64,000 bases of DNA from Bin80 sp026708685 (GCA_965200955.1 OZ241742.1:2666001-2730000); one strand, 5' to 3'; numbered from the stretch's first letter, positions 26,093 to 35,955 are shown. The notes: generated by a model not told the origin, from the sequence alone. Numbers and translations are program-made.

Positions 26093-28843
26093 TCATCCAG
26101 TACTCTGCATCGCAGCAGCAATGCCATTGACACTCAGCAATAATGCATGAGATAATCGCTCTTTATCTGCCTCGGAATTATCTCGACTACGCTTGATTAA
26201 CTCAACCTGTAGAAGGTTTAACACATCAGAGTAGGGGTTACGAAGTTGGATCGATTTTTTAAAGACGGGCACATGTCCGTACAGACTCTCTTGTCCAGTA
26301 ATGTCAATGATCGCCGATTCTGCTTTGCGAAAGTCTTCTACAATTTGTTGATTGATTCGCTTGGCAACCTCTGGATCCGAAGCCAGTGAAAGATATTGCG
26401 AAGCAACGTCCAAGCGGGTTCTTGCCATCTCTCGTTGTGCACTATTGAGAACCGCCTGAAAAAATGGACATTCCTTGTACATACGCTGAAGATCAACAGA
26501 ATGGTCACGCAATACCTCCTCAAATCCTTTACCAGCCCCATACCATCCAGGAACAATATATCGGGTCTGAGTCCAGGCAAATACCCATGGGATGGCACGC
26601 AGATCCTCAAAATCGACTTGGTGAACGGATCCCCGGGATACTGGACGCGAAGCAATGGGTAATTGACTGATTTGTTCAATCGGTGTTGACGATGCATACC
26701 AAGGCCAGAAGTCTGGATCATGAATCAATGATCGATAGGTCTTCATGGATACATCGGCAATCCGTTCCATAATTGCAGCATCCTCTTTTTCGTCTGCCAC
26801 CCGTAGAGGAGCAATCATCATTGCACGTACAATCTGTTCCAGATGTCGATGAGCAATCGCCGGCAAAGCGTACCGAAATGAAATCACCTCCCCCTGTTCG
26901 GTAAAACGAATCCGCCCATTGTGAATAATGCGTGGCATCGCTACGATGGCTTGACCCGCACGGCCTCCACCACGACCAACCGTTCCACCACGACCATGAA
27001 AGAGACGTAAATCAACGCCCGCATCCTTACAAATTCTACCGATACGTGCCTTGGCCTTGTGAAGAGCCCAGTTCGCCATCCAATAGCCACCATCTTTGTT
27101 GCTATCTGAGTAACCCAACATAATTTCTTGCATGTGATTGCGATGCTCAAGATGCAACTTGTAAGCGGGATGCTCAAACATCCCCGTAAGCAAATCATCG
27201 GCAAGATCCAAGTCTTCAATGGTTTCAAAGAGTGGAACTACATCGATCGGGGAGTTGACTACGCCCTGTTCTATTTTCCATAGTCCCGTTTCTTTCGCAA
27301 GTAACAAGACTTCAAGGACATGGCTGACCGCATGGGTCATACTGATGACGTAACTGCCAAAGGCACTCGGCGACCAGTCAATGATTTCTTTGATCACGCC
27401 AAACGCATTGAGGACCTCCTGAACATCCTCAGATAATTCCACTCCATGAGGTAAAAGCGGGCGGGGATTGTTGAGTTCATGATTCAAATGATCCAGCTTA
27501 TCCGTCTCTGACATCCCCAGATAGTCATCACATACCCCCGATACTCGCAATAATTCATCCACAGCTTTGCCATGATGCCGGCTATGCTGGCGCACATCCA
27601 GAGAAACCATATGAAAGCCGAAGGCCTGGGCCTGTAAGATCAAATTCCCCAAACGTCCATGAGAAATCAGCTCTCCATATCCAATTTCCTCCAATGCCTG
27701 AGCCAACGTTTTGAGATCCGCAATAAAGTGCTCACGATTATAGATCTCAAGGTTTCCATCTCTTGCCAACTCAAGGCGTTGCATCATCAGGCTGATTTTA
27801 CGACGGAACGGTTCCTGAATGAACTGACGTGCGTCATGAGCATTCAGCTGGAGTGTCTCTTCATCAGTTTGAATAGAGGCGTAGAGGATTTCAGGAATTT
27901 CAATTTGCATTTCAGAAATGCTCAGATCGCGTCTCAATAGGCGAAGATCTTCCAGATAACGGGCGAGAGCAGTTCTACGATGCATAGAAAACGTCTTCCG
28001 AGTGACTTCGGATGTCACATTCGGATTGCCATCTCGATCACCTCCAATCCATGAACGAAATTTCAGGAAAACGGGTACATCAATCGTTGTATTGTAGTGA
28101 CGTTCAATCGCATGAACCACATCTTTATGAATACGGGGAACGGTTTCCCAAATAGCATTTCGTAGATAATGGAGTCCATTTTCGACTTCATCAATCACGG
28201 TAGGCTTGCTGGCTCTCACTTTATCTGAGGCTACCAGCAATCCAATATGATTTTGTAACTGATGGAGCAGCTCATTGCGTTCCTGAGGAGTTGGCTTATT
28301 ATTTCGGAGTTGATCAATCAACGATGCTAAATGCTGTTGCTTATAGAGAATCGTTCGACGACGGGCTTCGGTAGGATGGGCGGTGATGGTTGGCTGTATG
28401 TCCAATCGAGAAATAATCTGAATGACATCCTCTAACTCATAGCCCGCCTTCCGAAGAATACCTACGGCCTCATCAATAGACTCTACCCGATCAACCTCAG
28501 GAAGAAGGCGTGCCCGCTCCCGGTTAATGCGGATAATTTCTTGCTGCTCACTCTGGTTGACGAGATAGAAAAATGTGGTGAACGCCCGCAGAAGCCATTC
28601 GATCTCGTGTAGTTCCAATTGGGCAATTCTCTGAACAACTTGATCGCGGAGGCTTGGATTGTGTTCGGTGATCGCCTGTTTGGTCAATCGCCTCAGTTCT
28701 TCAACTAGGCCAAGCATGTCAGGGCTGGCCTGAGATTGAATCACTCGGCCAAGCAAACCCCCCAATAAGTTGATCTGCTCACTTAATGGTACAGAAATTC
28801 CCGTACCCTGTGCTTCAAAGCGTAATTCTTTCCAAGAAGTCAT
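26093..28843 (-). CDS. ppc: Phosphoenolpyruvate carboxylase
   Basis: A 916-residue PEPC that makes oxaloacetate from PEP and bicarbonate, replenishing the TCA cycle. Catalytic motifs are TAHPTEARR with H156, the substrate loop FHGRGGTVGRGGG, and LGYSDSNKDGGYW. The C-terminus is MQSTG, a variant of the usual xNTG tail. Full length, no sign of a phosphorylation-site extension (bacterial type). Transcribed alone, divergent from the HU gene; the shared 169-nt intergenic region contains a near-perfect inverted repeat. Confidence 0.95.
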   Translation of the reverse strand: MTSWKELRFEAQGTGISVPLSEQINLLGGLLGRVIQSQASPDMLGLVEELRRLTKQAITEHNPSLRDQVVQRIAQLELHEIEWLLRAFTTFFYLVNQSEQQEIIRINRERARLLPEVDRVESIDEAVGILRKAGYELEDVIQIISRLDIQPTITAHPTEARRRTILYKQQHLASLIDQLRNNKPTPQERNELLHQLQNHIGLLVASDKVRASKPTVIDEVENGLHYLRNAIWETVPRIHKDVVHAIERHYNTTIDVPVFLKFRSWIGGDRDGNPNVTSEVTRKTFSMHRRTALARYLEDLRLLRRDLSISEMQIEIPEILYASIQTDEETLQLNAHDARQFIQEPFRRKISLMMQRLELARDGNLEIYNREHFIADLKTLAQALEEIGYGELISHGRLGNLILQAQAFGFHMVSLDVRQHSRHHGKAVDELLRVSGVCDDYLGMSETDKLDHLNHELNNPRPLLPHGVELSEDVQEVLNAFGVIKEIIDWSPSAFGSYVISMTHAVSHVLEVLLLAKETGLWKIEQGVVNSPIDVVPLFETIEDLDLADDLLTGMFEHPAYKLHLEHRNHMQEIMLGYSDSNKDGGYWMANWALHKAKARIGRICKDAGVDLRLFHGRGGTVGRGGGRAGQAIVAMPRIIHNGRIRFTEQGEVISFRYALPAIAHRHLEQIVRAMMIAPLRVADEKEDAAIMERIADVSMKTYRSLIHDPDFWPWYASSTPIEQISQLPIASRPVSRGSVHQVDFEDLRAIPWVFAWTQTRYIVPGWYGAGKGFEEVLRDHSVDLQRMYKECPFFQAVLNSAQREMARTRLDVASQYLSLASDPEVAKRINQQIVEDFRKAESAIIDITGQESLYGHVPVFKKSIQLRNPYSDVLNLLQVELIKRSRDNSEADKERLSHALLLSVNGIAAAMQSTG

Positions 28844-28907
28844 ATCTCAAATGTAATGATTACTCAACTGATGATCCCCCATCAACATGGATGAGACGTC
28901 TAAAACT

Positions 28908-28931
28908 GTGCCAAATTCAATAAATTGGCAC
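28908..28931. promoter_or_regulatory. Inverted repeat between ppc and HU genes
   Basis: GTGCCAAATT-CAATA-AATTGGCAC is a near-perfect dyad (one extra A in the left arm), 65 nt upstream of ppc and about 80 nt upstream of the HU gene. Either an operator for the divergent pair or a hairpin in one 5' leader. Confidence 0.4.
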
Positions 28932-29012
28932 AATTACCGTAGTTTTTAGTCTAACGTGTTCATTATACGAACTGAAATCGTTTAATCTTTCATTTTCTAA
29001 TCATTTATTTCC

Positions 29013-29300
29013 GTGACAAAAGCGAAACTTATACAGGCGATTGCCCAGAAAACCGGGTTGACCAAGCTGGAAACCCAGGCTGTGCTTACTGGATTCTGGG
29101 ATACAGTAATTGAATCCCTAGCTCAGGGAGAATCCGTTGAACTTCGTGGGTTTGGTTCGTTCCGTGTACAGCATCGCCCCCCTCGAAAAGCACGCAATCC
29201 TGCGACGGGCGAATCCATACAGGTTGATGCACGGCGTGTACCCGTATTCAAACCCGCCAGAGAATTTAAGGATCAGGTCAACCAACCACTGGACGAGTGA
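29013..29300 (+). CDS. HU/IHF-family DNA-binding protein
   Basis: A 95-residue histone-like protein starting at GTG 29013 with a long AT-rich leader. The core matches HU: TKAKLIQAIAQKTGLTK, then VELRGFGSF, then the DNA-contacting arm RPPRKARNPATGE and VPVFKPAREF. It bends and compacts DNA as a dimer. Its stop shares a base with the start of the next gene (TGATG), so a nucleoid protein and a zinc-ribbon TPR membrane protein are co-translated. Confidence 0.93.
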   Translation: MTKAKLIQAIAQKTGLTKLETQAVLTGFWDTVIESLAQGESVELRGFGSFRVQHRPPRKARNPATGESIQVDARRVPVFKPAREFKDQVNQPLDE

Positions 29301-30166
29301 TGGAGATCTGCCCAGAATGTGGTGCACGGCTTGTCTCTACAAGTGTGCAGTGCGATTTATGTGGTTGGATGATTCCGTCAACCGCAGGCAAGTTCTTGGC
29401 TTCTTCCTCCGAACCTGCAAAACATCAAGAACAGGTTGAACAAAAATTAGGACATCAGGTCTATATCATGTTTGGTGTAGGTGCCTTACTGGTTACAGTG
29501 CTGTTCATGGCCACTACAGTCAGCAAACGCGTTACTCCAATTGGACCTGCTACGCCCCCAACATCTGAAGTTCCTACTTCCCAAACTCCACTGTCTGGTG
29601 AACTTGCAGAGAGAATTAGAGAAATTGATCTGGCCATTGCACGTGATACAACATCCATGACCATTCTTTTGAAAAGAGAAAAAGTATATACCCTCGTGGA
29701 TGGGAGAAGATTGGATCTTGCGGCCGATCTGCAACGTGAGATCGCCCTTGAAACGCAGCTTGTTGAAGACTGGAAAGCCACTGGGGATTTATTCTATGAG
29801 CAGATGACCAGTGAATCTGAGCCCCAACGACGTACCCTCATTGCCGATCAGTCCATCAATGCCTACCAACAAGTCCTCATGCTTACACCAGATAATCATG
29901 ATGTTCGTACAGACATGGCCACTGCATATCTCAATACGGGTAACCCCATGTTGGGCGTGACAGAAATCAAGAAGGTACTTGAACTGGATCCGAACCACCT
30001 GAATGCGAATTTTAACTATGGCTTGATGCTTGCACGCATCAATCGCACCGAAGAGGCCATGGCTCAACTAGAAATCGTTCTTCGTTTAGCTCCCGATCCA
30101 ATGTCCATGCATCATCAGAGAGCATCAGAATTAATGGCTGCCATTCAGGAACAGGCCAGTCCTTGA
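29300..30166 (+). CDS. Zinc-ribbon, single-TM, TPR-repeat protein
   Basis: About 288 residues. An N-terminal double zinc-ribbon motif (CPECGARL and CDLCGW) is followed by a TM helix (about 50-72) and an outer region of TPR repeats (INAYQQVLMLTPDN, GVTEIKKVLELDPNHLN, EAMAQLEIVLRLAPD). The topology would put the ribbon in the cytoplasm and the TPR in the periplasm. ATG 29300 is used rather than the GTG three bases earlier. It sits between the HU gene and modA with 1-nt overlaps on both sides (TGATG). No enzymatic function is recognised; probably a scaffold. Confidence 0.75.
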   Translation: MEICPECGARLVSTSVQCDLCGWMIPSTAGKFLASSSEPAKHQEQVEQKLGHQVYIMFGVGALLVTVLFMATTVSKRVTPIGPATPPTSEVPTSQTPLSGELAERIREIDLAIARDTTSMTILLKREKVYTLVDGRRLDLAADLQREIALETQLVEDWKATGDLFYEQMTSESEPQRRTLIADQSINAYQQVLMLTPDNHDVRTDMATAYLNTGNPMLGVTEIKKVLELDPNHLNANFNYGLMLARINRTEEAMAQLEIVLRLAPDPMSMHHQRASELMAAIQEQASP

Positions 30167-30906
30167 TGCGGCTTATTTGCGTCGCCGCCTTTCTGATCTT
30201 TGGATGCAACAGCGATCAAGAGCCATCCTCAATATCTATTCATGTATTTGCAGCGTCATCACTGACCGATGCACTCCAAGAATTGGTGACTCAATTTGAA
30301 CAAGCATACCCCGACATTACCATTGATCTCCATGTGGGGCCAACATCTTTGCTTGCACGCCAGATTGTACAGGGTGCCCCAGCTGATGTATTTCTTGCTG
30401 CGAGTCCAGTATGGATGGATTATCTACTCGATCATCACCTCATTCAGGATACTCCGATTCCATTTGCCAGCAATACCTTGGTGATTGTTGGAACCCATGA
30501 CAGGACTTCCATCCCCAGTCTATCCTCTCTATCCATGGTAAAACGACTTGCAATGGCTGATCCTTCCCATGTTCCCGCAGGTGTTTATGGAAAACAGGCA
30601 CTCCAATGTGCTAATGTATGGAAGTCCGTAGAATCACGAGTCATTCCAACGTTGGATGCAAGAGCAGCCTTGACAGCCGTAACCAGTGGATCAGTTGATC
30701 TGGCATTGGTGTATGGATCCGATCTTGGATTGTCCTCCGATGTGAAGTTGATGTTTGAAATTCCAGAAGCTTGCACCCCCAACATTACATATATGATTGG
30801 TGCAGTTAAGGGAACGCAGCATATCATACAAACCGAGTCCTTTGTAGCATTTACAGCTGATTCACTGCAACAGGATATATGGTCACAATTCGGATTTAGC
30901 CATTAG
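30166..30906 (+). CDS. modA: Molybdate ABC transporter substrate-binding lipoprotein
   Basis: About 246 residues. A lipoprotein signal with lipobox FGC is followed by the ModA pattern VFAASSLTDALQELVTQFE, PADVFLAASPVWMD, LVIVGTHD, and the C-lobe RAALTAVTSGSVDLALVYGSDL. It binds molybdate or tungstate in the periplasm for the ModB channel. modB follows 2 nt later. The start ATG 30166 overlaps the previous stop; a TTG three bases upstream is less likely. Confidence 0.9.
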   Translation: MRLICVAAFLIFGCNSDQEPSSISIHVFAASSLTDALQELVTQFEQAYPDITIDLHVGPTSLLARQIVQGAPADVFLAASPVWMDYLLDHHLIQDTPIPFASNTLVIVGTHDRTSIPSLSSLSMVKRLAMADPSHVPAGVYGKQALQCANVWKSVESRVIPTLDARAALTAVTSGSVDLALVYGSDLGLSSDVKLMFEIPEACTPNITYMIGAVKGTQHIIQTESFVAFTADSLQQDIWSQFGFSH

Positions 30907-30908
30907 TC

Positions 30909-31589
30909 ATGTTATCGTTCTCGGAAGAGTGGAGCATCATTGTTTTATCCATCCAGATTGCGTCTATTGCAATTGCAATCATGACCATTCCTGCTCTGGT
31001 CACTGCATGGTATATCGCACGAAGAAGATCCGTCTTCACATTCGTGATTGAAAATGTGGCACAAGTGCCCTTGGTACTGCCCCCCGTGGTCACGGGGCTA
31101 CTGCTACTGATCTTTCTAGGACCCAAAGGAGCAGGTGGGCGTTTGATAGACTACCTGTTTGGATTGGATCTGGCGTTTACCAGCACAGGTGCTGCCATTG
31201 CCGCAGGAATCATGGCATTTCCATTACTTGTACAAACCTTTCGTATCGCTATTGAGCATATTGATCCAGAATGGGAAGAAGCCGCATCTGTTGACGGAGG
31301 TAGCAAGTGGGCTGTTTTTCGCTGGGTGACGTTTCCACTGGCAGCTAAAGGAATCATGGCAGGTATCATTCTTGGTTTTGCACGTGCGATCGGTGAGTTT
31401 GGTGCTACAATTGTATTTGCTGGTAATATACCGGATCGGACCCAAACCATACCTCTCGCAGTTTTTACTCAATTAGGGCAGGTCGGTACGGAATCTTCCA
31501 TGATCAGACTGGTACTGGTTGCGGTCAGTCTCAGTGTATTTAGCTTGTCTGTTCATGCTTACCTTTCCTCTCGTTTGACCCGAACATAA
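30909..31589 (+). CDS. modB: Molybdate ABC transporter permease
   Basis: A 226-residue permease with about five TM helices and the EAA cytoplasmic loop that docks the ATPase (EEAASVDGGSKWAVFRWVTFPLAAKGI). FARAIGEFGATIVFAGN is diagnostic of ModB/CysT-type permeases. No modC follows: the next gene is a TPM-domain protein 15 nt downstream. The ATPase must be encoded elsewhere or shared. The molybdate supply connects logically to moaA at 17404. Confidence 0.9.
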   Translation: MLSFSEEWSIIVLSIQIASIAIAIMTIPALVTAWYIARRRSVFTFVIENVAQVPLVLPPVVTGLLLLIFLGPKGAGGRLIDYLFGLDLAFTSTGAAIAAGIMAFPLLVQTFRIAIEHIDPEWEEAASVDGGSKWAVFRWVTFPLAAKGIMAGIILGFARAIGEFGATIVFAGNIPDRTQTIPLAVFTQLGQVGTESSMIRLVLVAVSLSVFSLSVHAYLSSRLTRT

Positions 31590-31604
31590 CACTTTGAATT
31601 TTTC

Positions 31605-32258
31605 ATGAAGTCACTGATGACCGAAGCGGATCTTGATCGTATTAAAGAAGCCGTCGCCACAGCAGAAAAGCAAACCTCTGGAGAAATTGTCCCATACATT
31701 GTTGCCCAGAGCGGGCAGCATGAAGTGGCCGTGTGGAGGGGAGCTGCATTCAGTGCTTTCTTCATCTATGCAATTCTATTGGTGATTCGGTGGTTTTCTG
31801 GATGGGGTGGGGCTATGGTCACCGAAGGGATCATCCCCGTATTGCTGATCATCCTCGCTGCTGGAATTGGAGCCGCAGTCGCTCAATGGATCCCTTCAGT
31901 CAAACGATGTCTCACTGGTCAACAGAGATTAGCTGTGGCCACCCACCAGCGAGCCATGCAGGCCTTTGTTGAAAAAGAAGTCTTTTCAACCCGTGAACGA
32001 ACAGGGATTCTATTATTCGTTTCTCTGTTTGAACACCGTATTGAAGTGGTTGGAGATACCGGCATCAATGAAAAGGTGAAGCCTGAAGACTGGATCCAAA
32101 TCGTATCCATCATTCAGCAGCACATGAAGGCAGGAAGACTCACCGAGGGGCTGGTTCAGGGGATCCACGAGTGTGGACACTTATTGGAGAGGGCAGGAGT
32201 AGAAATTCGATCCGATGATACCAACGAACTATCGGACGACATCAGCTTTGGACTTTGA
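31605..32258 (+). CDS. TPM (TLP18.3/Psb32/MOLO-1) domain membrane protein
   Basis: A 217-residue protein. The TPM domain begins LDRIKEAVATAEKQTSGEIVPYIV; two TM helices follow (about 45-64 and 74-97), and then the C-terminal part with RTGILLFVSLFEHRIEVVGDTGIN, typical of this family. The function of bacterial TPM proteins is poorly known; roles in membrane-protein quality control or phosphatase activity have been proposed. It is 15 nt after modB in the same operon, in the position where modC might be expected. Confidence 0.75.
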   Translation: MKSLMTEADLDRIKEAVATAEKQTSGEIVPYIVAQSGQHEVAVWRGAAFSAFFIYAILLVIRWFSGWGGAMVTEGIIPVLLIILAAGIGAAVAQWIPSVKRCLTGQQRLAVATHQRAMQAFVEKEVFSTRERTGILLFVSLFEHRIEVVGDTGINEKVKPEDWIQIVSIIQQHMKAGRLTEGLVQGIHECGHLLERAGVEIRSDDTNELSDDISFGL

Positions 32259-35200
32259 TCAGTACGCCTCATGCAGATTGATCTTCAGGTGGGCTAGTCA
32301 GTGTATCTTTCTATCGTTGACCACACTGTTTTCATGGTCTTCATTGGCTCAGAATCTCCAAGATGAAGTTCAACTCCTGACGGGTGAACAACCGTTTGTT
32401 CTTCATCCCTGGATCGTACCTGGCTCCTTGAAATTAACGTTCAATGATGCCATCCTTGATTCAAGTGCGTTCCGATTAGATCTTCAAAAGCGGCATCTCT
32501 GGGTACCATCCGTTGCCTTTGATGATACCCTTGAAGTTCGTTACAGGAAATGGGATTTTAACCTACCTCAACGATTTGTCCGCGTCCATCCATATCTACC
32601 ATCAGACGATTCTACTGTCGTGGTTGCCCCCGCAGACGAAACTCTTTCTGTCACCAGATCAACTCAACTCAGGCGAAGCGGATCGATTACCCGAGGGGTC
32701 ATCGCAGGGAATAATCGTGATGCTCGAATTGAGTCTGGACTCCGTTTACAGATGTCGGGAGAGTTGGCGAAAGATATACACGTTCGGGCAGCTTTAACCG
32801 ATGAGAATACCCCGATTCTTCCCGAAGGGACAACCCAAAGACTCAGCGAACTGGATCGCGTGTTCATTGAGATTGAGACTCCCTATTCCAAAGCTCAACT
32901 TGGAGATTTTCAAATGCAGCTTGATCAAAGTACATTTGCAAGGCTCAACCGAAAAATTCAGGGAATCGGAATCCATGCACCGTTACCATTCCGTAATTTG
33001 TCAGGGGAATTTAAAGGAGCAGCTGCTACTTCTCGCGGACTGTTCAGGACGCAAGATCTACAGGTCAACGATGGCGTTCAGGGCCCATATCGGTTACAGG
33101 GCAATGCGAATGAACCCTTTATTTTAGTCATCCCAGGCTCTGAATCCGTCTACTTGGATGGTGTTCTTTTGCAACGCGGAGAATCCCAAGATTACGTGAT
33201 TGATTATGCAACGGGCGAAATCACCTTTACAACCAATCGATTGATCAAATACCATCATCGAATTGCAGTAGAATTTCAGTATCGGACGACCGAATTTACG
33301 CGCACTTTAGTAGCAGCGGATGCAACGGTGTCTACGCTAAAACGCGAATCGGGAGAAGCTCTGGCTTCACTGAGTGTCTCTTTTATTCGTGAGGCGGATG
33401 GTACATCGTTTGAGCAAGAATTTGGTCTGACCGATGCAGACAGGGATATTCTGGCACAATTAGGGGATCGGGACGGTGCACGCTCTGGTGCGGTTCGTGT
33501 ACAGTATGATCCAGATGCGCCGTGGGTTCACTATTCTCTGCGAGATACCACGATCTCTGGTCAGAACTACTCCATCTATCTGCCGATTACGGATGCATCG
33601 GCGAGCGATGTATACCGTGTTCAGTTTACGCGGGTGGGATCCGGGATGGGGGATTATGTACGAAGCGGGGAAACCACGAATGGAATTGTGTATAGCTATC
33701 AGGGACCTCAACTGGGCGAGTACCTGCCAGTCCGCATGTTACCGAAACCCACAGAGCAACGCATGATGGATGTGCGGGGAAGTTTTTCTCCCATAGAATA
33801 TATTAAGGTGATGGGGGAGTGGGCCCATTCCTATCGGGATGAGAATCGTTTTTCATCCTTGGACGCAGGCGATAATCACGCTCACAGTTACCATGCAGGG
33901 CTTGAATTGACAGATGTGCCCGTCATGTTAGGAGATATCAATCTATTGATACATCGAAGACGAACTGGGCAAAATTTTGCCACATTTGATCGTACGCAGC
34001 CCATAGAATTTGTGCGTTCATGGAATTTACCCATCGACCGAACGTTCGTCAGAATCAATCAAGAAACGATTGATGAGATCAATCTGGGTTGGAAAGTGTC
34101 GGATTCATCTACGATTGATGGTGTCATTGGTCGCTTAAAGCAGGGGCAGATATTTCATGGAAATAGAAGACAGTTATCCATTGATATGAATGAACCCCTC
34201 ATCCCTAAGATCAACTACCAGTTTCATTGGATTGATAGTCGAGCAGATTCCGTACAGGGGCATTGGATACGACATAAACTGGAAGCCAGTCAAGTATTAT
34301 CAAAGGAACGCTTCCATCTTCGTACTACGTTGCTGACCAGTCAGCGTCATCAACGCATTCCACAGGGGCTAAGACAGGACTCTAGGCAGTATTGGCAGAT
34401 CTCTCCATATGCAGAGGTCAATAGCAAGTGGGGAATCTTTTCTGCTGGATGGGATTGGCGCGAAGAACACATCTGGGTGGATGAGTATCAGTTAATTCCG
34501 GGGCGAAGAACATCCACCACAACCCTGAACTATTCGTCCAATGCAGGACAGTCGTTCCAGAGTGAAGGACGTATAGGACTTCAATATACTGACTATACGG
34601 ACTTTTTTCAAACAACTCAAGGGCTCACCAATGAACGCTCTGTCGTCGTCCGATGGAGTGGGCGTATCCACCCATGGAAGCGACTCTTACGCGTGAACTG
34701 GCGTTATGAGGTTCTCTCAGAGCAAACCCCTGTACTTCAGGAAATCTACATTCGTACAGGCCCTGAGTTGGGCGAGTATGTATGGAATGATGACAATGGC
34801 AATGGCTTGGTTGAGATTGATGAGTTTGTACCAGAGGTTTCTCAGGATGAGGGAGATTATGTTCGAACCTTGATTCCATCGGATTCACTACAATCTGTGA
34901 CAGGACTTAAGACAAGGTTCAATCTTCAGTTTGACGGAGGGCAACGGTGGAAAAACCCAGAGAATGTATGGCAAAAATGGCTCAATAGAATAGCCTTACG
35001 AACGGCCATAGAGATTCAAGAAAAGAGTAAGGATCCAGATCCGATCAATATCTACCTGCTGAGACAACAACGATTTCGCGATCCCGTACATACGATTCGC
35101 GGAACGCTGAATCTGATTCAGGATGTATGGCTGTTTCGCAATCACCCGGACTATGGACTTCACCTCTCATGGCGAAGGGTACGCTCCACCAATGCATTTG

Positions 35201-35745
35201 CTGCGGATACTGAAATGCGGAGCCTTGACGAGTGGAGATCCAACCTGCGATGGAGGATTGGGGAGCGGTGGGGATTTACTTCTGAAGGGGTGCTGTCGGA
35301 CAAGGTCAATTCAAGTTCTGCATTTTCTTCTAGGACCTTCAATATTCAGACATGGTCGTTACAACAAGAAGTGCAACTCTCGCTACTAACCAATTTAAGA
35401 CTTTCATCGGGCTTGGAGTATTCACGAAAAGATGCTTTGGATCGGGGAAAGGCCACGATTGTAAAAATTCCATTCCAGAGTACATGGGACAGAGCGGGGC
35501 GTGCTAACCTTAGTGGCAGAATTGAAATGTCACGTATCACTTTAAGTCAAGAATCTGAATCCACTGGACTTGCGTTATTTGAACTCACCGATGGGCGGGG
35601 AAGTGGGCGATCACTTCTTTGGCATTTTAGTGGGTGGTTGCAGCTAACCAGAATCCTGCGAGCTACGATGACGTATTCAGGTAGAAATCCCCAAGATGCT
35701 CCCCCAATCCATACGGTTCGTATGCAGTTATCGGCAACATTTTAG
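32215..35745 (+). CDS. Very large outer-membrane beta-barrel protein, unknown function
   Basis: 1176 residues, exported. ATG 32215 overlaps the TPM gene by 44 nt; a TTG at 32278 would give a tidier signal peptide ending SSLAQ. After a periplasmic region, the pattern SITRGVIAGNNRD and YVIDYATGEITFTTNRLI appears, a DY-IDY-G-I-F motif found in some large Bacteroidota surface proteins including SprA-like ones. The rest is alternating strands ending in VRMQLSATF with a terminal Phe, as in outer-membrane barrels. A calcium-binding-like WNDDNGNGLVEIDEF segment lies near residue 860. I recognise no specific family. No TonB box or plug domain is seen. Confidence 0.65.
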   Translation: MIPTNYRTTSALDFDQYASCRLIFRWASQCIFLSLTTLFSWSSLAQNLQDEVQLLTGEQPFVLHPWIVPGSLKLTFNDAILDSSAFRLDLQKRHLWVPSVAFDDTLEVRYRKWDFNLPQRFVRVHPYLPSDDSTVVVAPADETLSVTRSTQLRRSGSITRGVIAGNNRDARIESGLRLQMSGELAKDIHVRAALTDENTPILPEGTTQRLSELDRVFIEIETPYSKAQLGDFQMQLDQSTFARLNRKIQGIGIHAPLPFRNLSGEFKGAAATSRGLFRTQDLQVNDGVQGPYRLQGNANEPFILVIPGSESVYLDGVLLQRGESQDYVIDYATGEITFTTNRLIKYHHRIAVEFQYRTTEFTRTLVAADATVSTLKRESGEALASLSVSFIREADGTSFEQEFGLTDADRDILAQLGDRDGARSGAVRVQYDPDAPWVHYSLRDTTISGQNYSIYLPITDASASDVYRVQFTRVGSGMGDYVRSGETTNGIVYSYQGPQLGEYLPVRMLPKPTEQRMMDVRGSFSPIEYIKVMGEWAHSYRDENRFSSLDAGDNHAHSYHAGLELTDVPVMLGDINLLIHRRRTGQNFATFDRTQPIEFVRSWNLPIDRTFVRINQETIDEINLGWKVSDSSTIDGVIGRLKQGQIFHGNRRQLSIDMNEPLIPKINYQFHWIDSRADSVQGHWIRHKLEASQVLSKERFHLRTTLLTSQRHQRIPQGLRQDSRQYWQISPYAEVNSKWGIFSAGWDWREEHIWVDEYQLIPGRRTSTTTLNYSSNAGQSFQSEGRIGLQYTDYTDFFQTTQGLTNERSVVVRWSGRIHPWKRLLRVNWRYEVLSEQTPVLQEIYIRTGPELGEYVWNDDNGNGLVEIDEFVPEVSQDEGDYVRTLIPSDSLQSVTGLKTRFNLQFDGGQRWKNPENVWQKWLNRIALRTAIEIQEKSKDPDPINIYLLRQQRFRDPVHTIRGTLNLIQDVWLFRNHPDYGLHLSWRRVRSTNAFAADTEMRSLDEWRSNLRWRIGERWGFTSEGVLSDKVNSSSAFSSRTFNIQTWSLQQEVQLSLLTNLRLSSGLEYSRKDALDRGKATIVKIPFQSTWDRAGRANLSGRIEMSRITLSQESESTGLALFELTDGRGSGRSLLWHFSGWLQLTRILRATMTYSGRNPQDAPPIHTVRMQLSATF

Positions 35746-35932
35746 TTCTACTCAGGTAGAGTTCACCTTTGGATCTGATCCATTGAAATCACAGAGGTTC
35801 TTGGCACCTTAAGATTGGAGGTGAGTATTGCATACCGATCATATGATGGTGAACCATGAATCAGTTTGTTGGTTTGACATCTGGTGATTGCATTCAGTCT
35901 TCACAATCCATGCGATTTTTTATTACCCCGAA

Positions 35933-35946
35933 GTATGTAACCATAC
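35933..35946. promoter_or_regulatory. Dyad GTATG-TAAC-CATAC before the AAA/DUF3226 pair
   Basis: A 5-bp inverted repeat ending 9 nt before the ATG at 35956, overlapping the expected ribosome-binding region. It could be an operator or a translation-masking hairpin. Confidence 0.3.
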
Positions 35947-35955
35947 ATTTCTGAC

